Assembly (NCBI GenBank): GCA_021790995.1
Contig: JAJYFA010000002.1
Span: 1 to 45,442, forward strand
Length of the DNA: 45,442 nucleotides
Direction: 5' to 3'
From: Acidobacteriota bacterium
GTDB lineage: Bacteria; Acidobacteriota; Terriglobia; Terriglobales; Acidobacteriaceae
Below, piece by piece: positions 7,756 through 14,856 of the stretch. The notes below the pieces were generated by a model that saw only the letters and a list, made by a program, of their open reading frames with translations, did no database searches and was not told where the DNA came from. The stretch's first letter is position 1. Each line of letters opens with the position of its first letter. A program made the position numbers and the translations under genes.

Positions 7756-9152
7756 AAAAGCAGCCGCGGAAGTCGTTGGCAAAGCGCAAACCAGGAGGGG
7801 GCAGGGAAAGCTCCTCGCCATCCCACCTTTTCCGCAAAGGACGCGAAAAGGATAGGGCACGGGACATCGAGCGATCGCCGGCCGCGGCGCAACTGGTGCG
7901 CATTGAAAAACCCATCTACGGCGGCGCGTTTCTCGCGCGAGTCGAAGGCAAAGCGGTGTTTGTGCCCCTTGCGCTGCCCGGCGAACAAGTACGGACCCGC
8001 ATCGTCGATGCCAAACGCGGCTACGCGACCGCAGAAACCGAAGAAATCGTCGCTCCCTCGGAGCAGCGCGTCGCGCCCTTGTGCCCGCACTTCGGCGCCT
8101 GCGGTGGCTGCGACTATCAGCACGCAAACTACCCGGCGCAGCTCGCCTTCAAGCAGACGATTCTGCGCGAGACGCTGGAACGTGGCGGCGTCCACCCGCC
8201 GGAAGACATCGCCGTGCTTGCCGCGGAGCCCTGGGCCTATCGCAATCGCATCCGGCTGGCGCTCGATGCACGAGGCAATGCAGGCTATCGCGGCCGGCGC
8301 TCTCATGCGGTCGTTTCCATCGCTCAGTGCCCCATCGCCGCGCCGCTTCTGGTGCGAGCGGCTTTGGCCGCCAGCGAAATCCTGCGCGAGCCTACCACCA
8401 ATCTGCGCGCGAGCGAGATCTCTCTGTTCTGCGACTCCACCGAGTCCGCGCTGCTCGCGAGTCTGACGCTTGCAGGCAGCGCTAAAGGCTCGTGCGACGG
8501 CCTTGCGCAAACGCTCGCGGCCAGGATTCCGGAGTTGCAGGGTGTGGAGTTCGTCGCCGAAGACACCACCGGCCCTGAACCGCGACTTCTCGCGCGGTGG
8601 GGCGCGCAATCCCTCATGTATCGCGCTGCCGGCATCGATTATCGCGTGGACCAGGGTGCATTCTTCCAGGTCAACCGCTGGCTCGTGGATGCGCTCGCCG
8701 AGCGCGCCACGGCGCACGCCAAGGGCACGCTGGCCTGGGACCTCTTCGCCGGAGTCGGCCTCTTCGCGCGCCGGCTCACCGGCCGCTTCACGCGTGTAAT
8801 TGCGGTCGAATCCGCACCGGCATCGATTGCCGCCCTGGCACACAACCTGCGCGGCACAAGCGGATCGGCGGTGAAAGCCGCCACCCTCGATTTCCTGCGC
8901 CGAGGAGGCACGGACGAACAGCCCGATCTGATTATCGTTGACCCGCCGCGCACCGGCCTGGGTCCAGAGACTACCGCACTCCTCGGCGAAGTCAGCGCGC
9001 CGGAACTCGTCTACGTCTCCTGCGACCCGGCAACCCTGGCGCGCGATCTGCGCGCGCTCGTCAGCGCCGGCTACGGCATCGATCAGATCACGCTCGCCGA
9101 TCTCTTTCCGCAGACCTTTCACCTGGAAACCGTGGTGCGCCTGCGCCGGTAA
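7752..9152 (+). CDS. rlmD: 23S rRNA (uracil-5-)-methyltransferase, RlmD/RumA (TrmA family)
   Basis: Predicted to methylate a uracil C5 in 23S rRNA using S-adenosylmethionine and an iron-sulfur-bearing RNA-binding domain. The 466-residue chain has a basic N-terminal extension (about 1-45), then a TRAM domain (about 46-105). The cluster motif CPHFGACGGCDYQH follows, with a fourth cysteine in SIAQCPIA. The methyltransferase domain shows WDLFAGVGLFARRL, IIVDPPRTGLG and YVSCDPATLARDL, the last holding the catalytic cysteine. It overlaps the preceding gene by four bases and is followed by comEC about 80 bases later. RlmD versus RlmC or an RlmCD-type enzyme cannot be settled by motif alone. Confidence 0.9.
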   Translation: MKKQPRKSLAKRKPGGGRESSSPSHLFRKGREKDRARDIERSPAAAQLVRIEKPIYGGAFLARVEGKAVFVPLALPGEQVRTRIVDAKRGYATAETEEIVAPSEQRVAPLCPHFGACGGCDYQHANYPAQLAFKQTILRETLERGGVHPPEDIAVLAAEPWAYRNRIRLALDARGNAGYRGRRSHAVVSIAQCPIAAPLLVRAALAASEILREPTTNLRASEISLFCDSTESALLASLTLAGSAKGSCDGLAQTLAARIPELQGVEFVAEDTTGPEPRLLARWGAQSLMYRAAGIDYRVDQGAFFQVNRWLVDALAERATAHAKGTLAWDLFAGVGLFARRLTGRFTRVIAVESAPASIAALAHNLRGTSGSAVKAATLDFLRRGGTDEQPDLIIVDPPRTGLGPETTALLGEVSAPELVYVSCDPATLARDLRALVSAGYGIDQITLADLFPQTFHLETVVRLRR

Positions 9153-9233
9153 CCGCGCGTAGTTCGATGCGGAGTGCATGGAAGCGCGGTTCCTGATACG
9201 CTTGAAGCCAAATCCACATCATTTTCGGGCCTG

Positions 9234-11918
9234 ATGTCAACCGTTTCCACGAGCCCCGCGCCGTCTGCATCCGATCGGGCAGCCGTCCCACTTTTTCATG
9301 CTGCGTGGCTGTTTGCCGCGGGCATTGCCTGGGCGGGCTTCGTCTGGCTACAGCCCAGCGTCGTACTCCTCGCGCTGGCACTCATCGCCCTTGTGTGTGC
9401 CGTGGCGGCGCTGCGCGCGCAACGCATCGCATGGCTGCCGCTGGCCGCGCTTTGGATACTGCTGGGAGCGTGGTGCGGCGAGATGGAGCCGCACCCGGCG
9501 CCGGCGCCCGCGCTAGCAGCACTTTCCGACGGGCTGCTGCGCACCGTCGAAGGAACCGTGATCGACTCGGGGCCTGTCAGCACGGACCTCGAACAGAATG
9601 TCGACGAGCCGTTAACCACATCCAGCGCGCAACGCATCGACCTGCGCGTGGAAAATGCCGAAGTGGTGACGGACCGGGTCGACACGCAGGAGCCTGTGAG
9701 CGGCAGCGTGCGGTTGATCGTGCGCTCGCGGGCTGGCGCCGCCGTGGCGCCGTTCGCGTGCGGAGAACGCCTGCGCGCCGTGGTTCGCCTGCTGCCGCCC
9801 GAGGTCTATCACGATCCTGGCGTATGGAGCCGCGCGGATTTTCTTGTCAACCAAGGCATTACCTCGACGGCCACGGTGGATGTGGATCGCGTGCAGCCGT
9901 TAGGGCGCGCTCCCGGCGCCTTTTGGCCGTGCCGCCTGCACATGTGGCAGCGTGCATTCACCGCGCGGCTGCTCGCCCTGCCCGCCACTATGCGGAAACT
10001 GCCCGCGCCGCTGCGGCTCTCGGAAGACGACGCAGTAATGCTCTCGGCAATGGTCGCCGGCGACCGCACTTATCTCACGCACTCCTTGCGCGTCGGTTTC
10101 GAGCGCACCGGATCGTTTCACATGCTGGTGGTTTCGGGCCTCCATCTGGCCATCGTTGCGGCTTTTCTCTTCTGGATCTTCAAGCGCCTGCATCTGCCGC
10201 GCGTACCGGCAACGCTCCTCACCATCGCTGCCTCCTTTGCCTACGCGCTCTTCACCGGCTTCGCCACACCTGTTCAGCGCTCGCTCTGGATGGTGACACT
10301 TTACCTCACCGGCCGCCTGATCTACCGCGAACGCAGCCCACTGAACACCATCGGATTCGCCGCACTTTGTCTTTTGACGGCAAGCCCGCGCAGCCTCTTC
10401 GACTCGAGCTTCCAGATGACACTGCTGGCCGTGATTGCCCTTGCCGGCGTAGCTGCGCCACTGCTGGAAGCCACGATCCAACCCTACGCAGCCGCCACGC
10501 GCGACCTCAAACTGGTCGCGATCGACATCAAGCTCCCACCGCGGATAGCCCAGTTCCGCGTGCTGATGCGCATGGTTGCCGGCCGCCTCGAACGCGCGGC
10601 CAGCAGTATGATCGCGTGGCGCATCTTTCCCAGAACGATTCGCTTCGGACTTCGCATCGTCGAGCTGATCGTAATTTCGTGCATCGTCGAGTTGGCGATG
10701 ACCCTGCCCATGGCGCTCTACTTTCATCGCATCACCCTCTTCGCCTTGCCCGTAAATCTGCTGATTGTGCCGCTGCTGGCCGTGCTCATTCCCGCGGCGC
10801 TCGTTACATTGCTTCTGCTGGCCGCCTGGCCCACGGCTGCCGTGGTTCCTGCAATGGTGGTTGCCGTGGTGATGCACATCGGCGTGGGCCTTGTGCGCCT
10901 CTTCGGCAGGATGACGCTGGGCGATCTGCGCATTCCCGGCCCGCTGCTGTGGCAGTCGATAACTTTTTGCGTGCTGCTGGGAGCGGCCATCGTCCTGGCG
11001 CGTGCGGGCATGAACCAGAAAAACCGCTGGCTGCGCCGCGGCGCATGGCTTGCGCTCACCGTGGCCGCGCTGGTTGCCGTACTGCCGCGTCCGATCGACA
11101 GGCCGCGCGGCGATCTGCTCGTCGAGGCCATCGACGTGGGCCAGGGCGATTCCCTGCTCATCATCACGCCCGACGGCAAGACCTTGCTCATCGACGCCGG
11201 CGGATTTGGCGGCGGCCCGCGCCAGGCTCCCCAGAACTTCGACATTGGCGAGGAGGTGGTTTCGCCCGCGCTGTGGGCGCGCGGCATACGCCATCTCGAC
11301 GCGGTGGCGCTCAGCCATGCGCACTCGGACCACATGGGCGGAATGCCTGCCATCCTGCGCAACTTCCATCCCGGCGAACTCTGGGTGGGCAACAATCCGC
11401 CCATTCCGGCTTACCGCGCTCTGCTCGACGAAGCGGACATGCTGCACGTCCGCGTGCGCAGTTTTCACGCCGGCGACGCCTTCGCCTTCGGCGACACGCA
11501 GGTGCATGTGCTGGCGCCCTTTAGCAGCTATCGACCCGGCCCCACGCCCACCAATGACGATTCAATGGTGCTGCACATTCAGTACGGCGCAGCCTCCGTC
11601 CTGCTCGAAGGCGACGCCGAAGCGCCAGTCGAGCAGGCCATGCTCACCGAACCGGGACTTGCGAGCACGCTGCTTAAAGTCGGCCATCACGGCAGCATCA
11701 CGTCCACACAGCCGGCGTTTCTTGAGCGCGTGGAGCCGCATTGGGCGGTCATCTCCTGCGGCTTGCACAACCGCTATGGCCACCCGCGAGAAGAGGTGCT
11801 GCAGGAGTTGCAGCAGGCGCGCGTGCGTACCTACCAGACCTATGCCGGCGGGATTGCCTGCTTCCGTCTCGATGCAAAAGGCACCGCCAATGCCGGGTGC
11901 GGCGCATCCGGCCCCTGA
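9234..11918 (+). CDS. comEC: ComEC/Rec2-family DNA internalization protein
   Basis: ComEC forms the inner-membrane channel for single-stranded DNA uptake during natural transformation. From the ATG at 9234 the product is 894 residues. It has an N-terminal DUF4131-like region with two or three helices, then a soluble OB-like segment. The multi-helix Competence domain includes FHMLVVSGLHLAIVAAF. A C-terminal metallo-beta-lactamase domain shows IDVGQGDSLLI, LSHAHSDHMGG, LKVGHHGS and CGLHNRYGHP, so the nuclease-like metal site looks intact. A GTG at 9174 would add 20 residues. No other competence genes are in the window. The frameshifted hicAB remnant lies immediately downstream. Confidence 0.93.
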   Translation: MSTVSTSPAPSASDRAAVPLFHAAWLFAAGIAWAGFVWLQPSVVLLALALIALVCAVAALRAQRIAWLPLAALWILLGAWCGEMEPHPAPAPALAALSDGLLRTVEGTVIDSGPVSTDLEQNVDEPLTTSSAQRIDLRVENAEVVTDRVDTQEPVSGSVRLIVRSRAGAAVAPFACGERLRAVVRLLPPEVYHDPGVWSRADFLVNQGITSTATVDVDRVQPLGRAPGAFWPCRLHMWQRAFTARLLALPATMRKLPAPLRLSEDDAVMLSAMVAGDRTYLTHSLRVGFERTGSFHMLVVSGLHLAIVAAFLFWIFKRLHLPRVPATLLTIAASFAYALFTGFATPVQRSLWMVTLYLTGRLIYRERSPLNTIGFAALCLLTASPRSLFDSSFQMTLLAVIALAGVAAPLLEATIQPYAAATRDLKLVAIDIKLPPRIAQFRVLMRMVAGRLERAASSMIAWRIFPRTIRFGLRIVELIVISCIVELAMTLPMALYFHRITLFALPVNLLIVPLLAVLIPAALVTLLLLAAWPTAAVVPAMVVAVVMHIGVGLVRLFGRMTLGDLRIPGPLLWQSITFCVLLGAAIVLARAGMNQKNRWLRRGAWLALTVAALVAVLPRPIDRPRGDLLVEAIDVGQGDSLLIITPDGKTLLIDAGGFGGGPRQAPQNFDIGEEVVSPALWARGIRHLDAVALSHAHSDHMGGMPAILRNFHPGELWVGNNPPIPAYRALLDEADMLHVRVRSFHAGDAFAFGDTQVHVLAPFSSYRPGPTPTNDDSMVLHIQYGAASVLLEGDAEAPVEQAMLTEPGLASTLLKVGHHGSITSTQPAFLERVEPHWAVISCGLHNRYGHPREEVLQELQQARVRTYQTYAGGIACFRLDAKGTANAGCGASGP

Positions 11919-11979
11919 CGAAGTGGCATGCGTAGTTCGACAGAATAAGCAAAATTGTTTATAGCGAGGTAGTTCGGCG

Positions 11980-12155
11980 AAGAGCAGCGAGTTCAAACGA
12001 TGGCTGGCAGCGCAGGGAGCAACCTTCAAGCCGGGCAAGGGCGGCCATCCGCGGGTGGAGTTGAACTGCAAGATCTCCGTTCTGCGGTGCATTCGAAGGA
12101 CATGAAAAAAACCGCAGAAGGCATAAAAAACAGGTCGGATTGCAGTATCGAATGA
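11980..12155 (+). pseudogene. hicA: Degenerate hicA toxin remnant
   Basis: The frame from 11980 reads KSSEFKRWLAAQGATFKP followed by GKGGHPRVEL, matching the HicA mRNA-interferase fold including the GKG-x-H region with the catalytic histidine. A start codon is lacking (GCG precedes the AAG). After about 12085 homology continues only in another frame (HSKDMKKTAEG), and a second slip in the A-run near 12124-12129 restores IKKQ-like residues. The original frame stops at 12103-12105. With no start and two frameshifts it cannot make functional toxin. Family assignment is from recalled HicA sequence patterns. Confidence 0.75.
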
Positions 12156-12435
12156 TGAGATTCCCCGCAAAGTTCAAACCCTCGCCGGAAGGCGGGTTCG
12201 TCGTCACCTTTCCCGATATTCCCGAGGCGGTCACGCAGGGAGACGATGAGGCAGAAGCCATGCGCGCCGCCGAGGACGCGCTGGAGGCGGCGCTGAGCGG
12301 CCGTTGCAGTCTGACCGCAGGCCGGATGTGCCGCCGCACCCCCCACCGCCGGCTGCCCAAATCCCCCTCGCCGCGACATCGTCCAAAGCTTATCGACGGA
12401 TTACGGTGTTCCGATTTTGCGTGCGTCCAAAGTGA
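12152..12435 (+). pseudogene. hicB: Degenerate hicB antitoxin remnant
   Basis: From the ATG at 12152 or 12155 the frame reads MRFPAKFKPSPEGGFVV then TFPDIPEAVTQGDDEAEAM, the classic N-terminal partial-RNase-H fold of HicB. After DALEAAL (about 12296) the homology jumps frame. The continuation DRRPDVPPHPPPPAAQIPLA is visible two bases out of register and stops at 12433-12435, without the usual C-terminal DNA-binding domain. The initiating ATG overlaps the end of the hicA remnant as in intact loci. The antitoxin is predicted non-functional as a repressor, although a shorter fusion product could still be made in the first frame. Confidence 0.75.
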
Positions 12436-12464
12436 AGTGAGAGTAATCTCATCTTCACGGGGAG
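12432..12464 (+). promoter_or_regulatory. Hairpin directly upstream of the oxidase subunit III ribosome site
   Basis: The bases at 12432-12442 pair with 12447-12458 (11 pairs, one bulged base, GTAA loop). The Shine-Dalgarno GGGGAG (12459-12464) follows immediately, nine bases before the ATG at 12474. The dyad could be an mRNA structure affecting translation or a DNA operator. No T run follows, so a terminator is unlikely. Confidence 0.4.
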
Positions 12465-12473
12465 TTGATCTCC

Positions 12474-13238
12474 ATGCCGTCCTTCTTTTCGACCATCCCG
12501 GCCGAAACCGAGCGCAAGGCGCCCGGAACAGGAGGCAAACCGCCTGTCGATCGCCGTCCGACCGGCGGGGGAGGCGGCGGAGGCGACGACGACTCAAAAC
12601 GGCCGCACCGCGAGCCCCGCGAGACATTGAACCGCATGCGCGTCTTTGTCTTCTGTGCTCTGGCCGGCGACATGATGTTCTTCGTCGTTCTGGTTGTGCT
12701 CTTCTATGCGCGTCAGGCGGGCATGCACATGGACCCGCGGACTCTGCGCCAGATCGGCGACTGGCATCCGGTCCTGCTGCCCCCAATCCTCTTCCTGAAT
12801 ACCGCTGTTCTGCTACTGAGCAGCCTCACTATGGAGCGGGCGCGACAACACATCTTCCGCGAGTTCGACGTGCTGGAGGAGTGGCTCGGCCTGGGGTACC
12901 CGGCTCTGCGTCGCACACTGCCGTGGATTGCGGCCACGCTGGTACTGGGAGCGGCGTTCCTTAGCGGCCAGGTTCTTGCCTGGAGGCAACTGACAGCACA
13001 GGGCTTTGCCTTCGATCGCTGGGCCACGCCGGCAAGTTACTTTTTCTATGTCATCACCGGGCTTCATGCCGCCCACGTCATCTTCGGCATATTGGCGCTG
13101 CTCTTCTGCCTGTGCGCCCTCACGTTTCTGAAGCGCGTTGAGGCCCGGCAGATCATCGTGGACTCGACCGCCTGGTTCTGGCACGCCATGGGCTTCGCCT
13201 GGCTGGTGCTGTTCGGAGTTCTGGTTCTCGGGCAGTAG
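12474..13238 (+). CDS. Heme-copper oxidase (cytochrome c oxidase) subunit III
   Basis: Subunit III of a proton-pumping terminal oxidase in the inner membrane. The 254-residue product has a cytosolic N-terminus with a poly-Gly/Asp stretch (around 28-40), followed by about five helices. These include VFCALAGDMMFFVVLVV, PPILFLNTAVLLLSS, the helix before SGQVLAWRQL, SYFFYVITGLHAAHVIFG and WFWHAMGFAWLVLFG. The ATG at 12474 is favoured over a TTG at 12465 because GGGGAG lies at the right distance. No subunit I, II or IV genes adjoin it. The next plus-strand genes are the nuo operon, so it is an orphan subunit III in this window. A nitric-oxide-reductase-associated subunit of the same fold is a weaker alternative. 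Confidence 0.88.
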   Translation: MPSFFSTIPAETERKAPGTGGKPPVDRRPTGGGGGGGDDDSKRPHREPRETLNRMRVFVFCALAGDMMFFVVLVVLFYARQAGMHMDPRTLRQIGDWHPVLLPPILFLNTAVLLLSSLTMERARQHIFREFDVLEEWLGLGYPALRRTLPWIAATLVLGAAFLSGQVLAWRQLTAQGFAFDRWATPASYFFYVITGLHAAHVIFGILALLFCLCALTFLKRVEARQIIVDSTAWFWHAMGFAWLVLFGVLVLGQ

Positions 13239-13247
13239 AGGCAAACG

Positions 13248-13299
13248 GTAAACAGCCAACAACAGACAGCGAAAGATCTGTTCACTGTTGGCTGTTTAC
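13248..13299. terminator. 14-bp perfect inverted repeat between convergent genes
   Basis: The arms at 13248-13261 and 13286-13299 (GTAAACAGCCAACA and its exact complement) enclose 24 bases with a further short ACAGA/TCTGT pairing. The repeat starts ten bases after the oxidase stop and ends four bases before the stop of the opposing gene. This suggests a bidirectional terminator, but there are no T tracts. It could instead be a small repeat element. Confidence 0.45.
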
Positions 13300-13302
13300 T
13301 GT

Positions 13303-13614
13303 CTATGTCGTGCGCGGGCGCATCCAGGCGCGGAACCGCTCGACGAAACTCGGCACTTCGGGACAATTGAAATAGATCTCGCGATTGAGCCCCATCAGCA
13401 ACTGCACCGCCTGCACCTGTGGGTCGTGCGCCGAAAATGCTCCGCCTGCATGAACAAACTCATCGGTTAAATACTCAATTGCGTGCCCAAGAATCTCCAA
13501 CGCACGGCCGGCTTCGGGTGAAATCCTGCGCCGTCGGTGCGCGCGCCTGCCTGCTCCCACGACAGGAGCCTCAGCTCGAATCGAAAAATCGCACACTACT
13601 GAAGAGGTCGCCAT
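13303..13614 (-). CDS. Small unknown protein, 103 residues
   Basis: I do not recognise this family. The preferred ATG at 13612-13614 has GAGG upstream. The open frame extends to 13707 but the extra 31 residues have no obvious support. The N-terminal third contains a basic patch (GRRAHRRRRISPEAGRAL). The middle is helical (LEILGHAIEYLTDEFVHAGG), then QVQAVQLLMGLNREIYFNC and an Arg-rich end. There is no signal peptide or membrane segment. It converges on the oxidase subunit III gene and is divergent from the nuo operon. A CRP-like palindrome (13727-13742) lies about 57 bases upstream of a candidate start site for it. The function is unknown. Confidence 0.65.
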   Translation of the reverse strand: MATSSVVCDFSIRAEAPVVGAGRRAHRRRRISPEAGRALEILGHAIEYLTDEFVHAGGAFSAHDPQVQAVQLLMGLNREIYFNCPEVPSFVERFRAWMRPRTT

Positions 13615-13684
13615 GGTTCCATCCTCACCCAATGCATCGGCAACAAGGAATCGAATCTTAAGGTCACGAAGGTACTGTTCTGAA

Positions 13685-13714
13685 TCGATACAGATTCCGT
13701 GATACACAACTCAA
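13685..13714 (-). promoter_or_regulatory. Weak candidate promoter for the 103-residue unknown gene
   Basis: On the minus strand TTGAGT (13709-13714) and TATCGA (13685-13690) are 18 bases apart. Matches to consensus are partial. It is listed mainly because the CRP-like palindrome would be centred near -57 relative to its predicted start. Confidence 0.25.
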
Positions 13715-13726
13715 ATTGGGATTTGG

Positions 13727-13742
13727 CGTGACGCGAGTCACA
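13727..13742. promoter_or_regulatory. CRP/FNR-family-like palindrome in the nuo / unknown-gene divergent region
   Basis: The site reads CGTGACGCGAGTCACA, which is GTGA-N6-TCAC symmetry and differs from the CRP core TGTGA-N6-TCACA at one of the ten core bases. It lies about 220 bases upstream of nuoA and about 113 bases upstream of the minus-strand gene start. Binding by a Crp-Fnr-family regulator is inference. Confidence 0.35.
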
Positions 13743-13841
13743 ACGAAGCGCACGAAAGTCACCCCTGCGCTCTTTTCATCCCGCCATGAGCAATCTTTAG
13801 CGCGATCAGGGACTTCTTTGCCACTGATCGGCTTGCCTGCC

Positions 13842-13870
13842 TTGACGGGACCGGCCTGAAAACCTAATCT
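13842..13870 (+). promoter_or_regulatory. Candidate promoter for the nuo operon
   Basis: TTGACG (13842-13847, five of six consensus) and TAATCT (13865-13870, three of six) are separated by exactly 17 bases, about 75 bases ahead of nuoA. The interval 13615-13946 holds no gene. This and the palindrome at 13727-13742 are what I see in it. Confidence 0.45.
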
Positions 13871-13946
13871 CAATTTAGAGTCCTGTTGGCCTGGAGTTTT
13901 TCTGGCGCAGGGCGCATCCTTATATTTCTTTTCGAGCTGAGCGGTG

Positions 13947-14351
13947 ATGAATCCCTACTACTGGCAATATCTCCCGCTTTTGATGCAGATTCTAGCCGCC
14001 TTCCTTCTTGGCGTGGGAATGGTGGTTGCATCCTGGTTTGTCGGCCGCCATCGCAACACCCGTGTCAAGCTCGACGTCTACGAGTGCGGCATCCAGGCCA
14101 GCGGAGACGCGCGCGGCCGTTTCAGCGTGCGGTTCTATCTGGTCGCGGTTCTCTTCATCCTCTTCGATGTGGAAGCTGTGTTCATGATGCCCTGGGCGGT
14201 GATCTACAAGCGCCTGCCCGCGCTCACCGGCTGTTCGCGCCTCTTTGGCTTCTGGGAGATGCTGGTCTATCTCGGCTTTGTGGCCGTTGGTCTCTACTAC
14301 ATCGTGCGCAAAGGTATCCTGAACTGGAGCCAGGACAAGGCGGATCTTTAG
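13947..14351 (+). CDS. nuoA: NADH-quinone oxidoreductase subunit A
   Basis: NuoA is a small membrane subunit of complex I at the junction between the peripheral and membrane arms. The 134-residue protein has three helices and the conserved loop KLDVYECGIQASGDARGRFS with the family's YECG core (about residue 49). A second helix, FYLVAVLFILFDVEAVFMM, holds the conserved acidic residues. The ATG at 13947 is preceded by GAGCGGTG, and an adjoining GTG at 13944 is an alternative. It opens the operon. The next gene, one base after its stop, is nuoC and not the expected nuoB. Confidence 0.96.
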   Translation: MNPYYWQYLPLLMQILAAFLLGVGMVVASWFVGRHRNTRVKLDVYECGIQASGDARGRFSVRFYLVAVLFILFDVEAVFMMPWAVIYKRLPALTGCSRLFGFWEMLVYLGFVAVGLYYIVRKGILNWSQDKADL

Positions 14352-14352
14352 G

Positions 14353-14856
14353 ATGGCGAATCAAACACCTACCCTCACAGGCAAGCAGGCCGTCCTTCAG
14401 GAGATGCCGGACCATCCTGCAATCAAAGCACTCCTCGCCTGGAGCCCGGAGGCCTTTACAGACGCCAGGTTCGACTTTGGCGAACTGACGCTCACCGTCG
14501 TGTCCACCGAGATTCGCGCTGCGTGCGCCACCGTGCAGGCCGCGGGCTACAACTTCTTTGAGGATATGACGGCCGTCGACTGGTTTCCGCAGTCGCCGCG
14601 CTTCCAGTTGAGCTATCACCTTCTTTCGCACGCGTTCAGAGAGCGCATCCGGCTTCGCGTGCTGCTCGACGAAGCCGAGCCGAGCGTCGACTCCATCACG
14701 CCAATCTGGCCGGGCGCCAACTACTACGAGCGCGAAGTTTTCGACCTGTTCGGCATTCACTTTGCCGAACATCCCGACCTGCGCCGCATCATGATGCCGG
14801 ACGATTGGAAAGGTCATCCATTGCGCAAGGACTACCCCGTGGAGGGATACCGCTGA
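14353..14856 (+). CDS. nuoC: NADH-quinone oxidoreductase subunit C
   Basis: NuoC is the 30-kDa-type peripheral subunit that helps assemble the quinone module. The 167-residue product has the signature YYEREVFDLFGIHFAEHPDL followed by RRIMMPDDWKGHPLRKDYP near the C-terminus. The N-terminal half is the usual alpha/beta domain (FEDMTAVDWFP). There is no NuoB-type cysteine motif, so this is not a NuoB-C fusion, and it is separate from nuoD. It starts one base after nuoA and its stop shares a base with the nuoD start (TGATG), indicating tight translational linkage. Confidence 0.96.
   Translation: MANQTPTLTGKQAVLQEMPDHPAIKALLAWSPEAFTDARFDFGELTLTVVSTEIRAACATVQAAGYNFFEDMTAVDWFPQSPRFQLSYHLLSHAFRERIRLRVLLDEAEPSVDSITPIWPGANYYEREVFDLFGIHFAEHPDLRRIMMPDDWKGHPLRKDYPVEGYR

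Noticed and set aside
9900..11507. 535-residue minus-strand frame opposite comEC
   Set aside because: comEC has all expected motifs on the plus strand. The antisense frame has no recognisable domain.
13249..14856. NuoB fused to NuoA or NuoC
   Set aside because: Both proteins are of normal length with normal termini and lack the NuoB cysteines.
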